Below are positions 15,036-24,446 of a stretch of DNA of 64,000 bases, piece after piece. Source of the DNA: Aequorivita aquimaris (GTDB lineage Bacteria > Bacteroidota > Bacteroidia > Flavobacteriales > Flavobacteriaceae); NCBI RefSeq assembly GCF_001573155.1, contig NZ_JRWG01000003.1, positions 62,001 through 126,000 of the forward strand, given 5' to 3'. The position numbers and the translations under genes were made by a program. The stretch's first letter is position 1. Every line of letters starts with the position of its first letter. The notes under the pieces are model-generated. The model did not search any database. It worked only from the letters and a program-made list of their open reading frames with translations, and was not told the origin of the DNA.

Positions 15036-15502
15036 TGATGATACGGTTCATTCCTCAAAATAGTAAACCCCCGATAAAGTTGCTCAATAAAGAACAAACG
15101 AACCATTTGGTGCGAAAACGTCATGGACGAAAGTGAAACCTTTCCATTGGCCCGTGCGTAAACCGCTTCGCTAAAACCATACGGTCCACCAATAACGAAG
15201 ATGAGGTTCTTCAGTCCGCTGTTCATTTTCTTCTGAAGAAACTGAGCAAACCCTTCCGAAGTATAGGTTTTTCCTTTTTCGTCTAGCAGAATCAAAACAT
15301 CGGCAGTAGTGGTTCGCTTCAATATTTCTTCCCCTTCAGCTTGCTTTTGAAGCGCTTCCGAAAGATTCTTGGCATTTTTCACATCGGGTATCACCTCCAT
15401 TTCAAACGAAATGTAAAACCCCAACCTTTTGGTGTAATCATCCATCAAGGATTGCAGCTGCTTGTTGTCAGTTTTGCCAATGGCGAGAAGTGTAATTTTC
15501 AT
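15029..15502 (-). CDS. rlmH: 23S rRNA (pseudouridine(1915)-N(3))-methyltransferase
   Basis: SPOUT-class methyltransferase that methylates pseudouridine 1915 in helix 69 of 23S rRNA using SAM, on assembled 70S ribosomes. The 157 aa match the family length: MKITLLAIGKTD start, LLDEKGKTYTSEGFA, the SAM-knot IGGPYGFSEAVYARA (about 103-117) and the conserved end FSHQMVRLFFIEQLYRGFTI...NEPYHH. I chose the ATG before KITLL at 15502. The family usually ends near YHH; here one extra Arg and the TAG stop come from the adjoining heptamer array. Confidence 0.95.
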   Translation of the reverse strand: MKITLLAIGKTDNKQLQSLMDDYTKRLGFYISFEMEVIPDVKNAKNLSEALQKQAEGEEILKRTTTADVLILLDEKGKTYTSEGFAQFLQKKMNSGLKNLIFVIGGPYGFSEAVYARANGKVSLSSMTFSHQMVRLFFIEQLYRGFTILRNEPYHHR

Positions 15503-15545
15503 TAAAAACTTTTCAGATGCCAAAAATACAAAGATAAAAGTTGCT

Positions 15546-15573
15546 ACTTCCCACTTCCCACTTCGTCCTTCTA
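15546..15573. repeat. 7-bp tandem repeat (acttccc type, 4 units)
   Basis: Units acttccc, acttccc, acttcgt and ccttcta lie between the divergent rlmH and nadC starts, about 36 bases before the nadC ATG. Confidence 0.75.
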
Positions 15574-15608
15574 ACTTTTTAAAGTATTTTAGCTAAAATT
15601 ATCTTGCA

Positions 15609-16469
15609 ATGATTTCAGAAAAACAATTCAATAAGGAAATAGATATCATTATAGCCAATGCGATCAGAGAGGATGTAGGCGATGGCGACCATAGCTCGCT
15701 GGCCTGTATTTCAGAAGATGCGCGAGGCTCTGCAAAACTTTTGGTAAAAGATGAAGGTATTATAGCAGGAATAGACTTTGCCCGCCAGGTTTTTGAGTTT
15801 GTTGATCCTGGCCTAGAGCTGGATATAAAGATAAAGGACGGCAGCCCAGTAAAGTATGGAGATGTGGCCTTTTACGTTTCGGGACTTTCACAATCCATCC
15901 TAAAATCGGAAAGATTGGTTTTGAACGCAATGCAGCGTATGAGCGCCATTGCTACCAAAACCAACGAATATGTGAAACTACTGGAAGGCACAAATACCAA
16001 AATCCTCGACACCCGTAAAACCACCCCGGGAATACGCGCTTTGGAAAAGTGGGCCGTAAAGATTGGCGGCGGCGAGAACCACCGCTTTGCACTTTATGAT
16101 ATGGTAATGTTAAAGGACAACCACATAGACTTCTGCGGTGGAATAACAAAGGCAATTGAAAAGACAAAGAATTATTTAAGGGAGAATCAGTTGGGGCTTA
16201 AAATTATTGTTGAAGCCCGAAACCTGGACGAGATTGAGGAAATATTAAAATCCGAAGGTGTATATAGAATCTTGATAGACAATTTCAATTACGAAGATAC
16301 CCGCAAGGCAGTACGCTTAATAAACGGAAAATGTCTAACCGAATCCAGTGGCGGCATTACTTTGGAAACCGCAAGAAAATATGCCGAATGTGGGGTAGAT
16401 TATATTTCCAGTGGGGCCTTGACGCATTCCGTTTATAATATGGATTTGAGTTTAAAAGCCATTAAATGA
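15609..16469 (+). CDS. nadC: Nicotinate-nucleotide pyrophosphorylase (carboxylating)
   Basis: Quinolinate phosphoribosyltransferase: converts quinolinate and PRPP to nicotinate mononucleotide with loss of CO2, the entry to NAD in the de novo pathway. At 286 aa it has the normal length. Visible motifs are REDVGDGDHSS near residue 20, ILDTRKTTPGIRALEKWAV (about 132-150) with the conserved Arg/Lys of the active site, GGGENHRFALYDMVMLKDNH (about 154-173), IIVEARNLDE and ESSGGI. The next gene overlaps its stop by four bases. Confidence 0.96.
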   Translation: MISEKQFNKEIDIIIANAIREDVGDGDHSSLACISEDARGSAKLLVKDEGIIAGIDFARQVFEFVDPGLELDIKIKDGSPVKYGDVAFYVSGLSQSILKSERLVLNAMQRMSAIATKTNEYVKLLEGTNTKILDTRKTTPGIRALEKWAVKIGGGENHRFALYDMVMLKDNHIDFCGGITKAIEKTKNYLRENQLGLKIIVEARNLDEIEEILKSEGVYRILIDNFNYEDTRKAVRLINGKCLTESSGGITLETARKYAECGVDYISSGALTHSVYNMDLSLKAIK

Positions 16470-17380
16470 GCGAAGAGAAGGAAAAGGAAATAAACATTCC
16501 GGTAATTCGGGATTTGGTACGCTTCAGTAAACAGATAAAACTTCCCGGTATGGGTGGTTTTTCCCTATATAACTTACTGGATGTTTACGGCACCGGCATC
16601 CTGAATGGTACCTTTTCCTTTAGGGCCAGCTCCATAGCTTACAGTTTTTTTCTTGCGTTATTCCCTTTTCTATTATTTCTCTTAAACCTAATTCCCTATA
16701 TTCCCATAGATGGTTTCCAAACCCGCTTCTTAATATTTATGGAAGCCTTGTTACCAGCCCAAACCACAGAATTCTTTTATCCCATAATTGCAGATATTGC
16801 GGTAAATCCTCGCGCAGGATTAATATCGTTTGTATTCTTTTTATCTATTTTTTTATCTGCCAATGGTGTTAATACCATCTTTAGTGCTTTTGAGCATTCG
16901 TTTCACGTAACAATAAACCGTAGTTTTTTCAAGCAATATTTTGTTGCGATTATTGTTTCTATTTTCTTGGCATTGTTGTTGTTAACTTCGGTAGGGGTCA
17001 TATTATATGGTGAATATATTATACACGACCTTCAGTCCAGAGCGTATATAGACAATGATGTTTTCTGGATTTCGTTCTTTCAGTTTATTGTGTTTGTAAT
17101 AATGATCTACGGGGTTATTGCCACCTTGTATTATTTTGGAACCAAAGAAGGGAAGGAGTCCCGCTTTTTTTCAGTGGGAGCCATTACTACAACGGTCCTA
17201 TTCATTGTCACAACGTACCTTTTTGGAGTTTACATCAATAACTTTTCAAATTATAACGAGTTATACGGTTCCATTGGTGCACTTTTAATTTTGATGTTCT
17301 ATATTTGGATAAACGCAAACCTATTGCTGCTAGGGTTTGAATTGAATGTTTCTATAAGGCGGCTAAAAGATAAACTTTAA
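16466..17380 (+). CDS. YihY/BrkB family inner-membrane protein
   Basis: A 304-aa polytopic membrane protein of the YihY (once called ribonuclease BN) family, with about six hydrophobic segments. The family signature RASSIAYSFFLALFPFLLFL is at about 52-71 and the last helices include GALLILMFYIWINANLLLLG. The former RNase BN assignment was shown to belong to another gene; the true role of YihY proteins, probably a transporter or envelope function, is unresolved. The ATGA overlap with nadC indicates co-translation. Confidence 0.9.
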   Translation: MSEEKEKEINIPVIRDLVRFSKQIKLPGMGGFSLYNLLDVYGTGILNGTFSFRASSIAYSFFLALFPFLLFLLNLIPYIPIDGFQTRFLIFMEALLPAQTTEFFYPIIADIAVNPRAGLISFVFFLSIFLSANGVNTIFSAFEHSFHVTINRSFFKQYFVAIIVSIFLALLLLTSVGVILYGEYIIHDLQSRAYIDNDVFWISFFQFIVFVIMIYGVIATLYYFGTKEGKESRFFSVGAITTTVLFIVTTYLFGVYINNFSNYNELYGSIGALLILMFYIWINANLLLLGFELNVSIRRLKDKL

Positions 17381-17404
17381 CTATAAACCTAAATTTTTAA
17401 ACAG

Positions 17405-17833
17405 ATGAAAAAAATACTTTTAACATGCTCCCTAATTGTCTTAACACTTTTAACTGCCACGGCGCAGGATGTAACCGGAAAGTGGAAAACCATTGACGAC
17501 GAGACGGGCGAGGCAAAATCCATTGTAGAAATCTATAAGCAAAATGGAAAGGTTTACGGAAAAATCGTAGAAATCCTCAACCCCGCAAAAAGAAATGTAA
17601 AATGCGACAAATGCCCGGGAGAGGACAAAAACAAACCGGTGCTTGGCCTGGTAATCATTAAAGGACTTGAAAAAGACGGCGATGAATACAATGACGGTAC
17701 CATCATGGATCCCAACAATGGAAAAGTATATAAGTGCTACATAGAACTTGATGGCCCAAACAAATTGGATGTTCGCGGTTACATAGGTTTTTCTCTTTTG
17801 GGGAGAACACAAACCTGGACGCGCGTCGATTAA
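17405..17833 (+). CDS. DUF2147 domain secreted protein
   Basis: A 142-aa protein with a cleavable signal peptide (MKKILLTCSLIVLTLLTATA, cut near residue 20) and a DUF2147 beta-barrel-like domain: DVTGKWKTIDDETGEAKSIV, a KCDKCPGED loop, GLVIIKGLEKDG and the terminal GYIGFSLLGRTQTWTRV. Members are periplasmic and resemble small lipocalin-like folds; no enzymatic function is established. It lies 24 bases after the yihY-like gene and ends at a strong terminator. Confidence 0.9.
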   Translation: MKKILLTCSLIVLTLLTATAQDVTGKWKTIDDETGEAKSIVEIYKQNGKVYGKIVEILNPAKRNVKCDKCPGEDKNKPVLGLVIIKGLEKDGDEYNDGTIMDPNNGKVYKCYIELDGPNKLDVRGYIGFSLLGRTQTWTRVD

Positions 17834-17858
17834 AAAATTATAAAAGCATTATCTTTAG

Positions 17859-17882
17859 GCCACCATTTTTGGTGGCTTTTTT
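17859..17882 (+). terminator. Rho-independent terminator after the DUF2147 gene
   Basis: gccacc, loop atttttt-like, ggtggc and then a run of six T. Ends the nadC-yihY-DUF2147 transcript. Confidence 0.9.
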
Positions 17883-17920
17883 ATAGTATTTTCAATAACC
17901 TTTAACAATAAATACTCTCC

Positions 17921-20371
17921 TTGTATTTCATAGATGTAATCCTTCCCATTCCATTAAAGCAAGCATTCACCTATAGCGTGAACAAAGATGAAGCTGCTTT
18001 TTTAAAGCAGGGAATGCGCGTTGCCATTCCTTTTGGAAAGTCGAAGGTTTACACCGGAATTGTTTACCAAGTACACGACCAGCCGCCCGTGGGCTATGAA
18101 ACCAAGTCCATTGACCATATCTTGGACGAAAACCCCATTATCACACCGCTACAATTGAAACATTGGGAATGGCTTGCCGCCTATTATATGTGTTCTTTAG
18201 GCGAAGTGATTAAAGCAGCGCTGCCCAGCGCATTTCTTTTGGAAAGCGAAACCATTATCAAACTTTCATCCCGAAATTTTCAGGATGAGGAATCGCTAAG
18301 CGATGATGAGTTTGTTTTATACGAAGCCTTGCAACACCAGTCTTCGCTTCACATAAACGATGCGCGAGCTATTTTGGACAGAAAAAACATCGTTTCCATT
18401 ATCCAAAAATTGTTGGATAAAAATATTATCGAAGTGGAGGAGACGGTGTATGAGCAGTATGTGCCCAAGATGAAGCGCTACATAAAGCTGGCCCCTAAAT
18501 ACACTTCCGAAGAAAAGCTGCGCGAACTTCTGGATTCACTCACCCGCGCCCACAAACAGCGCGAAGTCTTGATGCATTTTTTTATGCTGAATACCAAAAC
18601 CAAAAAGCCAATCAGCAGTACGGCGCTTCAAAAGAAAAGTGAGGCATCTGCCGCAACCCTGAAAGCGTTGATTGATAAAGGTATTTTGGAGGAGTATTAC
18701 GTTCAGCAGGATCGCGTGGAGTTTTCCGACGAAGCTTCCTCAGAAATCAAAACGCTGAACGAAGCGCAAATAAAAGCGTACGGCGAAATAAAATCTTCTT
18801 TTGAAACAAACGATGTGGTTTTGCTGCACGGCGTAACTTCCAGCGGAAAAACCGAAATCTATGTTCGTTTGATTGAAGAAGTGATTGCCACGGGAAAGCA
18901 AGTGCTCTATATGCTTCCTGAAATTGCTTTAACAACACAACTTATCACGCGACTTCAAAAATATTTTGGGGAAAGGATTTCGGTATATCATTCTAAATTT
19001 TCGGTAAATGAGAGGGTTGAGGTTTGGAAGAACGTACTTTCCGAAAAACCAAAATCACAAATAATTATCGGTGCCCGCTCTTCGTTATTTCTTCCTTTTA
19101 AGAATTTAGGGCTTATTATTGTGGATGAGGAACACGAGCCATCCTTTAAACAATACAGTCCCGCGCCGCGCTATAATGCCCGCGACAGTGCCATTGTGCT
19201 GGCAAATCTTCACAAGGCTAAACTTTTGATGGGCTCCGCAACGCCTTCCCTGGAAAGTTACCACAATGCAAAAACCGGGAAGTTTGGATTGGTAACCTTA
19301 AAGAAGCGCTTCGGAAATGTGTTAATGCCGGATATTGAATTGGTAGATATAAAAGAAAAAACCCGTAAGAAACAAATGACGGGCCATTTCAGTGATAGAC
19401 TTTTGGAAGAAATGCAAGAAGTTTTAAAAAATGACGAGCAGGTCATTCTTTTTCAAAATAGAAGAGGTTTTTCGCCCGTGGTGGAATGTACCACCTGCGG
19501 CATCTCACCACAATGTCCCAATTGTGATGTGAGCCTAACATTTCACCAGTATAAAAACCAGTTGCGTTGCCATTACTGCGGCTATCATATGGCGATGATG
19601 AAAAGCTGCATTGCCTGCGGAAGCGAGACATTGGATACCAAAGGTTTCGGCACTGAACAGATTGAAACAGAGTTGAAAACCTTGTTCCCAAACAGTAAAG
19701 TGGCGCGCATGGACCAGGACACCACCAAGGGCAAGCACGCTTATTCAAAATTGATTGAAGCTTTGGAAAATGAGGAGATTGATATTCTAGTAGGTACACA
19801 GATGCTCGCGAAAGGCTTAGATTTCAGAAACATAAGTTTGGTGGGTGTAATGAATGCCGACAACCTTTTGAACTTTCCCGATTTTCGTGCGCACGAACGC
19901 AGTTTTCAGTTGCTACAACAAGTTTCGGGTAGGGCAGGACGCACCCAAAAGCGTGGCAAGGTTTTGATACAAACATATAATCCGTACCATCAAATATTGA
20001 AGCAAGTAAGCGTGAACGACTATGAAGCGATGTATAAAGAACAATTGGAAGAGCGTTACAATTATAAATACCCGCCATTTTACCGAACCATTAAAATTGT
20101 TTTTAAGGATAAAAATTTAACGCGTGTGCAGAAAGCATCGGTATGGTTTGGCCAAGCTTTGGAATTGCAGTTCAAAGAAAATATATTGGGGCCAGAGCCA
20201 CCACCAGTGGGAAGAATAAAGAATAAGTATATTATGAATATACTTGTGAAAATTCCTAAAAACCAATCTTTGGAAAAGACGAAAAAATATATTGACAACG
20301 TACAGCGAAGCTTTAATTCTATTAAAGAATTTTCAAGCGTTCGCGTAAATATAGATGTGGATAATTATTAA
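17921..20371 (+). CDS. priA: Primosomal protein N' (replication restart helicase PriA)
   Basis: A 3'-to-5' helicase that reloads the replisome at stalled forks. The 816 aa contain the N-terminal 3'-DNA-binding domain (FIDVILPIPLKQAFTYSV), Walker A GVTSSGKTEIYV (about 305-316), the DEEH box IIVDEEHEPSFKQY (about 403-416), an eight-cysteine zinc region (CTTCGISPQCPNCD to CGYHMAMMKSCIACG, about 524-567) and helicase motifs GTQMLAKGLDF and QVSGRAGR. The start is TTG 17921, since no ATG precedes the conserved YFIDVILP. Its 3' end overlaps the convergent LytTR gene by four bases. Confidence 0.97.
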   Translation: MYFIDVILPIPLKQAFTYSVNKDEAAFLKQGMRVAIPFGKSKVYTGIVYQVHDQPPVGYETKSIDHILDENPIITPLQLKHWEWLAAYYMCSLGEVIKAALPSAFLLESETIIKLSSRNFQDEESLSDDEFVLYEALQHQSSLHINDARAILDRKNIVSIIQKLLDKNIIEVEETVYEQYVPKMKRYIKLAPKYTSEEKLRELLDSLTRAHKQREVLMHFFMLNTKTKKPISSTALQKKSEASAATLKALIDKGILEEYYVQQDRVEFSDEASSEIKTLNEAQIKAYGEIKSSFETNDVVLLHGVTSSGKTEIYVRLIEEVIATGKQVLYMLPEIALTTQLITRLQKYFGERISVYHSKFSVNERVEVWKNVLSEKPKSQIIIGARSSLFLPFKNLGLIIVDEEHEPSFKQYSPAPRYNARDSAIVLANLHKAKLLMGSATPSLESYHNAKTGKFGLVTLKKRFGNVLMPDIELVDIKEKTRKKQMTGHFSDRLLEEMQEVLKNDEQVILFQNRRGFSPVVECTTCGISPQCPNCDVSLTFHQYKNQLRCHYCGYHMAMMKSCIACGSETLDTKGFGTEQIETELKTLFPNSKVARMDQDTTKGKHAYSKLIEALENEEIDILVGTQMLAKGLDFRNISLVGVMNADNLLNFPDFRAHERSFQLLQQVSGRAGRTQKRGKVLIQTYNPYHQILKQVSVNDYEAMYKEQLEERYNYKYPPFYRTIKIVFKDKNLTRVQKASVWFGQALELQFKENILGPEPPPVGRIKNKYIMNILVKIPKNQSLEKTKKYIDNVQRSFNSIKEFSSVRVNIDVDNY

Positions 20372-21081
20372 GCGTTCTGGGTTGCTGCCAGTGCCTCTAC
20401 AAGATCAGATTTTCTATTTCTGCTCAACGGCAATTGGTCTTTCTCGAGTTCAATTGTTTTGCTGTTGTAACGTTGCACCTTGTCTAAATTCACAATATAA
20501 GACTTGTGGATTCTTAAAAACCGTTCCTTAGGAAGAAGCGCTTGAAAAGCCTTCATTGTTGAAAGCACAACAAGTGATTCGTGCTCTGTTACAAGCTTTA
20601 CATAATCACCCAAAGCCTCAATATAACGTAATTCATTGAGGAAAACTTTTCGCTTTTTAAGGTTGCTTTTTACAAAGATGAAATCTTCATCATCAAAACC
20701 TTCTTCATGCTTAAGTTTATAATTGGTAATTGCTTTGTGAACAGCGTTTAAAAATCTGTCTTTGGCTATAGGTTTCCGAAGATAATCAACAGCATCATAG
20801 TCAAATGCCTTGAAAGCATACTTGGTTTTTCCTGTAACAAAAATGACTTGGGGTTTTCTTTGAATATCATCCAAAAGATCAAATCCAGAAAGAATGGGCA
20901 TTTCTATATCTAGAAAGATGAGGTCAATTTCATTGGAAGCGAGGCCCATTTTGGCCTCAATTGCGTTTTTATACTCCCCAACAAGTTCAAGTGAGGGGTG
21001 CATTTGGATAAGCTTTACAATGGAAAGCCGCTGCAGTGTAGAATCATCTACAATTGCGCATTTAAGTATTGTTTTCTCCAC
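20368..21081 (-). CDS. LytTR-type response regulator transcription factor
   Basis: A 237-aa two-domain regulator. The receiver domain (about 1-125) has acidic pair Asp12-Asp13 in IVDDS, the phospho-acceptor Asp58 in LIFLDIEMP and Lys in YLRKPIA. The C-terminal LytTR DNA-binding domain (about 135-235) contains DFIFVKSNLKKRK, IEALGDYVKLVT and FLRIHKSYIVNLDKV. Such regulators usually pair with a membrane histidine kinase, but none is adjacent, so it is an orphan here. It converges on priA and has its own promoter region facing rpsF. Confidence 0.93.
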   Translation of the reverse strand: MEKTILKCAIVDDSTLQRLSIVKLIQMHPSLELVGEYKNAIEAKMGLASNEIDLIFLDIEMPILSGFDLLDDIQRKPQVIFVTGKTKYAFKAFDYDAVDYLRKPIAKDRFLNAVHKAITNYKLKHEEGFDDEDFIFVKSNLKKRKVFLNELRYIEALGDYVKLVTEHESLVVLSTMKAFQALLPKERFLRIHKSYIVNLDKVQRYNSKTIELEKDQLPLSRNRKSDLVEALAATQNA

Positions 21082-21209
21082 AATAGTAGGTTTTGCTTAA
21101 GGCAATAATATGCAAATAATCGATGAAATGCAACTTTTTTTGATTTTAATCGAAAAAATTGCGCACTTCGTCTAAAATCGCTTTTTCTGAAGACAATTCA
21201 AAATAAGGT

Positions 21210-21239
21210 TTGATAATACCAAATAAAGTATTATTTTTG
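21210..21239 (+). promoter_or_regulatory. Promoter of the rpsF-rpsR-rplI operon
   Basis: TTG at 21210-21212, 19 bases, TATTTTTG at 21232-21239: a near-perfect Bacteroidota promoter. About 50 bases of leader separate it from the rpsF ATG, room for the S6-S18 autoregulatory structure known in other bacteria, though I did not identify one. Confidence 0.85.
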
Positions 21240-21293
21240 CACCCTCTTTGGCAGAAAGCCAAGGATTTAAACATTAATTTTAATAGATTTTTT

Positions 21294-21632
21294 ATGAATC
21301 ATTACGAAACTGTTTTCATCTTAAATCCCGTTTTATCTGAAGACCAGATAAAGGAAACAGTAAAGAAATACGAAGATCTTCTTGTTTCTAAAGGTGCTGA
21401 GATGATATCCAAAGAAAATTGGGGCTTGAAAAAACTTGCTTACCCAATCCAGAACAAAAAAAGTGGGTTTTATCACCTTTTTGAATTCACCGTTGACGGT
21501 GAAGTAGTTCACGAACTTGAAACTGAATTTAAAAGGGACGAGCGTTTTATGCGTTACCTTACAGTGAGCCTTGACAAGCACGCAATTGCTTGGGCAGAAA
21601 AAAGAAGAAATCGCAATAAAAAATCAGCTTAA
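21294..21632 (+). CDS. rpsF: 30S ribosomal protein S6
   Basis: Platform protein of the small subunit that binds S18 as a heterodimer. From ATG 21294 it is 112 aa, starting MNHYETVFILNPVLSEDQIK. It contains GAEMISKENWGLKKLAYPI, GFYHLFEFTVDGEVV, RDERFMRYLTVSLDKHAI and the basic KKRRNRNKK-type tail. Codons upstream of 21294 are open but lie in the leader, directly downstream of the promoter. It is followed after three bases by rpsR. Confidence 0.97.
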   Translation: MNHYETVFILNPVLSEDQIKETVKKYEDLLVSKGAEMISKENWGLKKLAYPIQNKKSGFYHLFEFTVDGEVVHELETEFKRDERFMRYLTVSLDKHAIAWAEKRRNRNKKSA

Positions 21633-21635
21633 ATT

Positions 21636-21932
21636 ATGGCTACATTACAACAACAAGCAAAAGGTAAAAAAGACGGAGAGATTAGATATCTTACTCCGCT
21701 TAACATAGAGACCAACAAGACCAAGAAATATTGCATGTTCAAAAGGTCTGGTATTAAATATGTTGATTATAAAGATCCAGATTTCTTATTGAAATTTGTA
21801 AACGAACAAGGTAAGATCCTTCCAAGAAGACTTACCGGAACTTCATTGAAGTATCAGCGCAAAGTGGCCGTTGCCGTTAAAAGAGCACGCCATTTGGCAC
21901 TTATGCCGTACGTAGCCGATTTATTAAAATAA
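21636..21932 (+). CDS. rpsR: 30S ribosomal protein S18
   Basis: A 98-aa S18, binding S6 in the 30S platform. It has the family core [40 protein letters not shown] and [20 protein letters not shown]. The order rpsF-rpsR-rplI is conserved in many bacteria. Confidence 0.97.
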   Translation: MATLQQQAKGKKDGEIRYLTPLNIETNKTKKYCMFKRSGIKYVDYKDPDFLLKFVNEQGKILPRRLTGTSLKYQRKVAVAVKRARHLALMPYVADLLK

Positions 21933-21948
21933 AAAACCAGAGAACATT

Positions 21949-22494
21949 ATGGAACTTATATTAAAAAAAGACGTAGAAAATCTGGGATTTACAGATGATG
22001 TGGTAACCGTAAAGAACGGTTACGGAAGAAACTTTTTGATTCCACAAGGGCACGCAGTACTTGCAACCCCTTCGGCTAAAAAAGTATTGGCTGAAACTTT
22101 GAAGCAACGTGCCTTTAAAGAAAAGAAAGTGGTTGACGAAGCTAAAACACAGGCCGAGAAACTAAACGGACTTGAAATTAAAATCACTGCCAAAACTGGC
22201 GAAGGCGATAAACTGTTTGGTTCTGTGACAAATGCAGACCTTGCTGATGCCCTTGAAAAAGAAGGCGTTTCTATTGAGAAAAAGTATATCATTATAGCTG
22301 GTAGCGCCGTTAAGCGCACCGGACCTTATGAGGCTACAATTCGTTTTCACAGAGACGTAGTGAGCAATTTCCCTTTTGAAGTGATTGCTGAAGCTAAGCC
22401 AGCTACTAAATCAAAGGCTGAGGCTAAGCCTAAGGCAGAAGCTAAAACTGAAGAGACTGCCTCTGAAGAAGCAAATTCGGAAGAAGTAAACTAA
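21949..22494 (+). CDS. rplI: 50S ribosomal protein L9 with extended acidic/Ala-Lys tail
   Basis: L9 binds domain V of 23S rRNA near the L1 stalk. The N-terminal domain (MELILKKDVENLGFTDDVVT, KNGYGRNFLIPQGHAVLATP) and C-terminal domain (GDKLFGSVTNADLADALEKE) are complete by about residue 150. A tail of some 30 residues built from repeats of KAEAKP and EEANSEE follows, making 181 aa compared with about 150 in most bacteria. The tail is low in complexity and probably disordered. It is last in the operon, before a terminator. Confidence 0.96.
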   Translation: MELILKKDVENLGFTDDVVTVKNGYGRNFLIPQGHAVLATPSAKKVLAETLKQRAFKEKKVVDEAKTQAEKLNGLEIKITAKTGEGDKLFGSVTNADLADALEKEGVSIEKKYIIIAGSAVKRTGPYEATIRFHRDVVSNFPFEVIAEAKPATKSKAEAKPKAEAKTEETASEEANSEEVN

Positions 22495-22516
22495 ATAACA
22501 CGATTAATTGTTTTAA

Positions 22517-22552
22517 GACCTTTCCCGTTTTCGGGAGAGGTTTTATTTTTTT
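22517..22552 (+). terminator. Rho-independent terminator after rplI
   Basis: acctttcccg, loop tttt, cgggagaggt followed by tttatttttttat; ends the rpsF operon. Confidence 0.88.
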
Positions 22553-22560
22553 ATAAACTT

Positions 22561-23034
22561 ATGAAGTACGCCAGATTAACAAAAGAACAATTTGAGGAAC
22601 TGCAACAGGAATTCATTAATTTTCTTGCCACACAGTCCATTACCGCTGATGAATGGAAAAAACTTAAAATTGAAAAACCCGAAGTTGCCGAACAGGAACT
22701 CGATATTTTCAGCGATCTAATTTGGGAGGGAGTATTAAATAAGGTGAAGTATTTGGAACACATTTCACCAAAACAATTAATGCTTTTTCATATTTCTGAA
22801 GCATTTATGGAATTGATAGCCATAAAGATTGATGATGAAAATATAGACATTACCACAGAATACGGTTACAAATGGCTTCAGCAAAATCTCCACGACGATT
22901 CGGTAAACTTATATACATCCACAAAAGCAATTACCGATGACCGCAACAAAGATATTTTCGTTTTGATACAGCAAGGTTCGGTAATAACCAAAGGAGAGCT
23001 TTATACGTATTTCAGCGACTTGTTGAGCGAATAA
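22561..23034 (+). CDS. DUF6495 family protein
   Basis: A 157-aa soluble protein, acidic, with MKYARLTKEQFEELQQEFIN at its start and a central KVKYLEHISPKQLMLFHISE. This matches the uncharacterised flavobacterial DUF6495 family commonly found after rplI. There is no signal peptide, membrane segment or cysteine pair. It begins ten bases after the operon terminator, so some read-through or a promoter overlapping the hairpin is needed for expression. Confidence 0.78.
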   Translation: MKYARLTKEQFEELQQEFINFLATQSITADEWKKLKIEKPEVAEQELDIFSDLIWEGVLNKVKYLEHISPKQLMLFHISEAFMELIAIKIDDENIDITTEYGYKWLQQNLHDDSVNLYTSTKAITDDRNKDIFVLIQQGSVITKGELYTYFSDLLSE

Positions 23035-23081
23035 TTAAAAGCACCGGTTAAAATTCCTCAAATCCAAAATTGAATATGATT

Positions 23082-23109
23082 GGGATTTGGAATTTGTTAT
23101 TTGTAATTT
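23082..23109. repeat. 7-bp tandem repeat (ggaattt type, 4 units)
   Basis: Units gggattt, ggaattt, gttattt and gtaattt, between the convergent DUF6495 and ABC permease genes. The preceding aaattcctcaaatcc (23051-23065) is nearly complementary and could form a hairpin serving both transcripts. Confidence 0.75.
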
Positions 23110-23115
23110 TCTCTA

Positions 23116-24357
23116 TTATTCATAACGCAAACTTTCAATAGGGTCCAACCGCGCGGCTTTTGAAGCAGGATAGGAACCTGCAATTATAGCAACTATAAAA
23201 GTGATGATGGTTGCCCAAATTATTGCAGCCCAGGGAAGTGTAAAGTCAAACTCAAAAATTTTAGCAAAGGCGAAGCCGGTTAAAATTCCAAGTATAATTC
23301 CCAGAATACTTCCGAATTGCCCAATAACAATGGTCTCCATAAAAAATTGGGTAGAAATCGTGGAGCGTTTTGCCCCCATGGCTTTCCGAACGCCAATTTC
23401 ACGGGTGCGCTCAGTTACCGAAACCAGCATAATGTTCATTAATGCTATGGAAGATCCCAGAATGGTAATAATGCTAATTATCCAAGCCGCTGCTTCCAAG
23501 TAGCCCGTAATCATTGCGATACGGTTTATTAAATCGTCACTGCGCTCAATACCGAAATTGTTTTCTTCCACAGGGTTTAAACCTCTAATATTTCTGAAAG
23601 TAATAATGGCTTCGTCCTGCGCGGCTTCCATCATTTGCTTGTCGTCAACCTTTACGCTTAAGTTGTAATTAATATTGGGTTGTGTAAAAATGCCGCGAGC
23701 AACCTGCACGGGAATCAAAATCTTTAAATCCTGATTGTTTCCAAAAGTAGATCCTTTTGATTCCAATAAACCGATTACCTTAAATTTCACCCCGCGAATG
23801 CTAATGGTCTTGTTGATGGGGTCTTCATCCTCAAAAAGATTTTTTACAAAATCTGCACCTATTAAGCACACTTTATTGTTATTCTGAACATCAAAAATGG
23901 TAAAATTTCGCCCTTTGTCAATTTCGGTCCCGGTGTTTTCCAAATAGTTTTCATTCACACCATAAACCTGTACTTCTGGATCGGTTTTTTCGGAGCCATA
24001 TTTTACTTCGGCCGTTGATGTGCCTTGGAATGAAAGGGACGTTTGTGTGTACGGAAATTCATATTTGTCAATAAATTCACGAACATTATTGTAGCTAATT
24101 ATGGGGTTGATTTTCTCTCTTTCCCCACTTCTATTTGACTGAACGGAAAATTCGTATTGCTGTATATTAAAAGTATTGGCGCCCATGGAGGCAAAGTTGC
24201 CCGAAATAGTATTTTCAAGTGCCGTCACAGCACTCAAAATGCCAACAAGCGCCCATATCCCAATTCCAATAATAACAATAGTAAGTATGGTCCTTAAGAG
24301 TTGGCTTTTAATGGAATCCAACGCAATTCGAACATTTTCCCGGAAAAGTGAAAACAT
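23116..24357 (-). CDS. ABC transporter permease, MacB/FtsX family
   Basis: A 413-aa type VII ABC permease: an N-terminal helix (about 21-46, in LRTILTIVIIGIGIWALVGI), a large periplasmic MacB_PCD domain (about 50-275), and three C-terminal helices of the FtsX domain with the ending GSYPASKAARLDPIESLRYE. The motif TERTREIGVRKAMGAK is the cytosolic coupling region that meets the ATPase. Such proteins move lipoproteins, peptides or toxins by mechanotransmission. No ATPase gene is adjacent, so its partner is encoded elsewhere. Confidence 0.92.
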   Translation of the reverse strand: MFSLFRENVRIALDSIKSQLLRTILTIVIIGIGIWALVGILSAVTALENTISGNFASMGANTFNIQQYEFSVQSNRSGEREKINPIISYNNVREFIDKYEFPYTQTSLSFQGTSTAEVKYGSEKTDPEVQVYGVNENYLENTGTEIDKGRNFTIFDVQNNNKVCLIGADFVKNLFEDEDPINKTISIRGVKFKVIGLLESKGSTFGNNQDLKILIPVQVARGIFTQPNINYNLSVKVDDKQMMEAAQDEAIITFRNIRGLNPVEENNFGIERSDDLINRIAMITGYLEAAAWIISIITILGSSIALMNIMLVSVTERTREIGVRKAMGAKRSTISTQFFMETIVIGQFGSILGIILGILTGFAFAKIFEFDFTLPWAAIIWATIITFIVAIIAGSYPASKAARLDPIESLRYE

Positions 24358-24446
24358 ATTTTTTGGTTCTGTTTACCGTTAGACTGCAAACGGGCCATAA
24401 AGTTACAGAATAACGGTGAAGCTTATAATTTTTTCAAGCAATCTTA

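Noticed and set aside
21210-21293. N-terminal extension of S6
   Set aside because: These codons overlap the promoter itself, so they cannot be in the mRNA.
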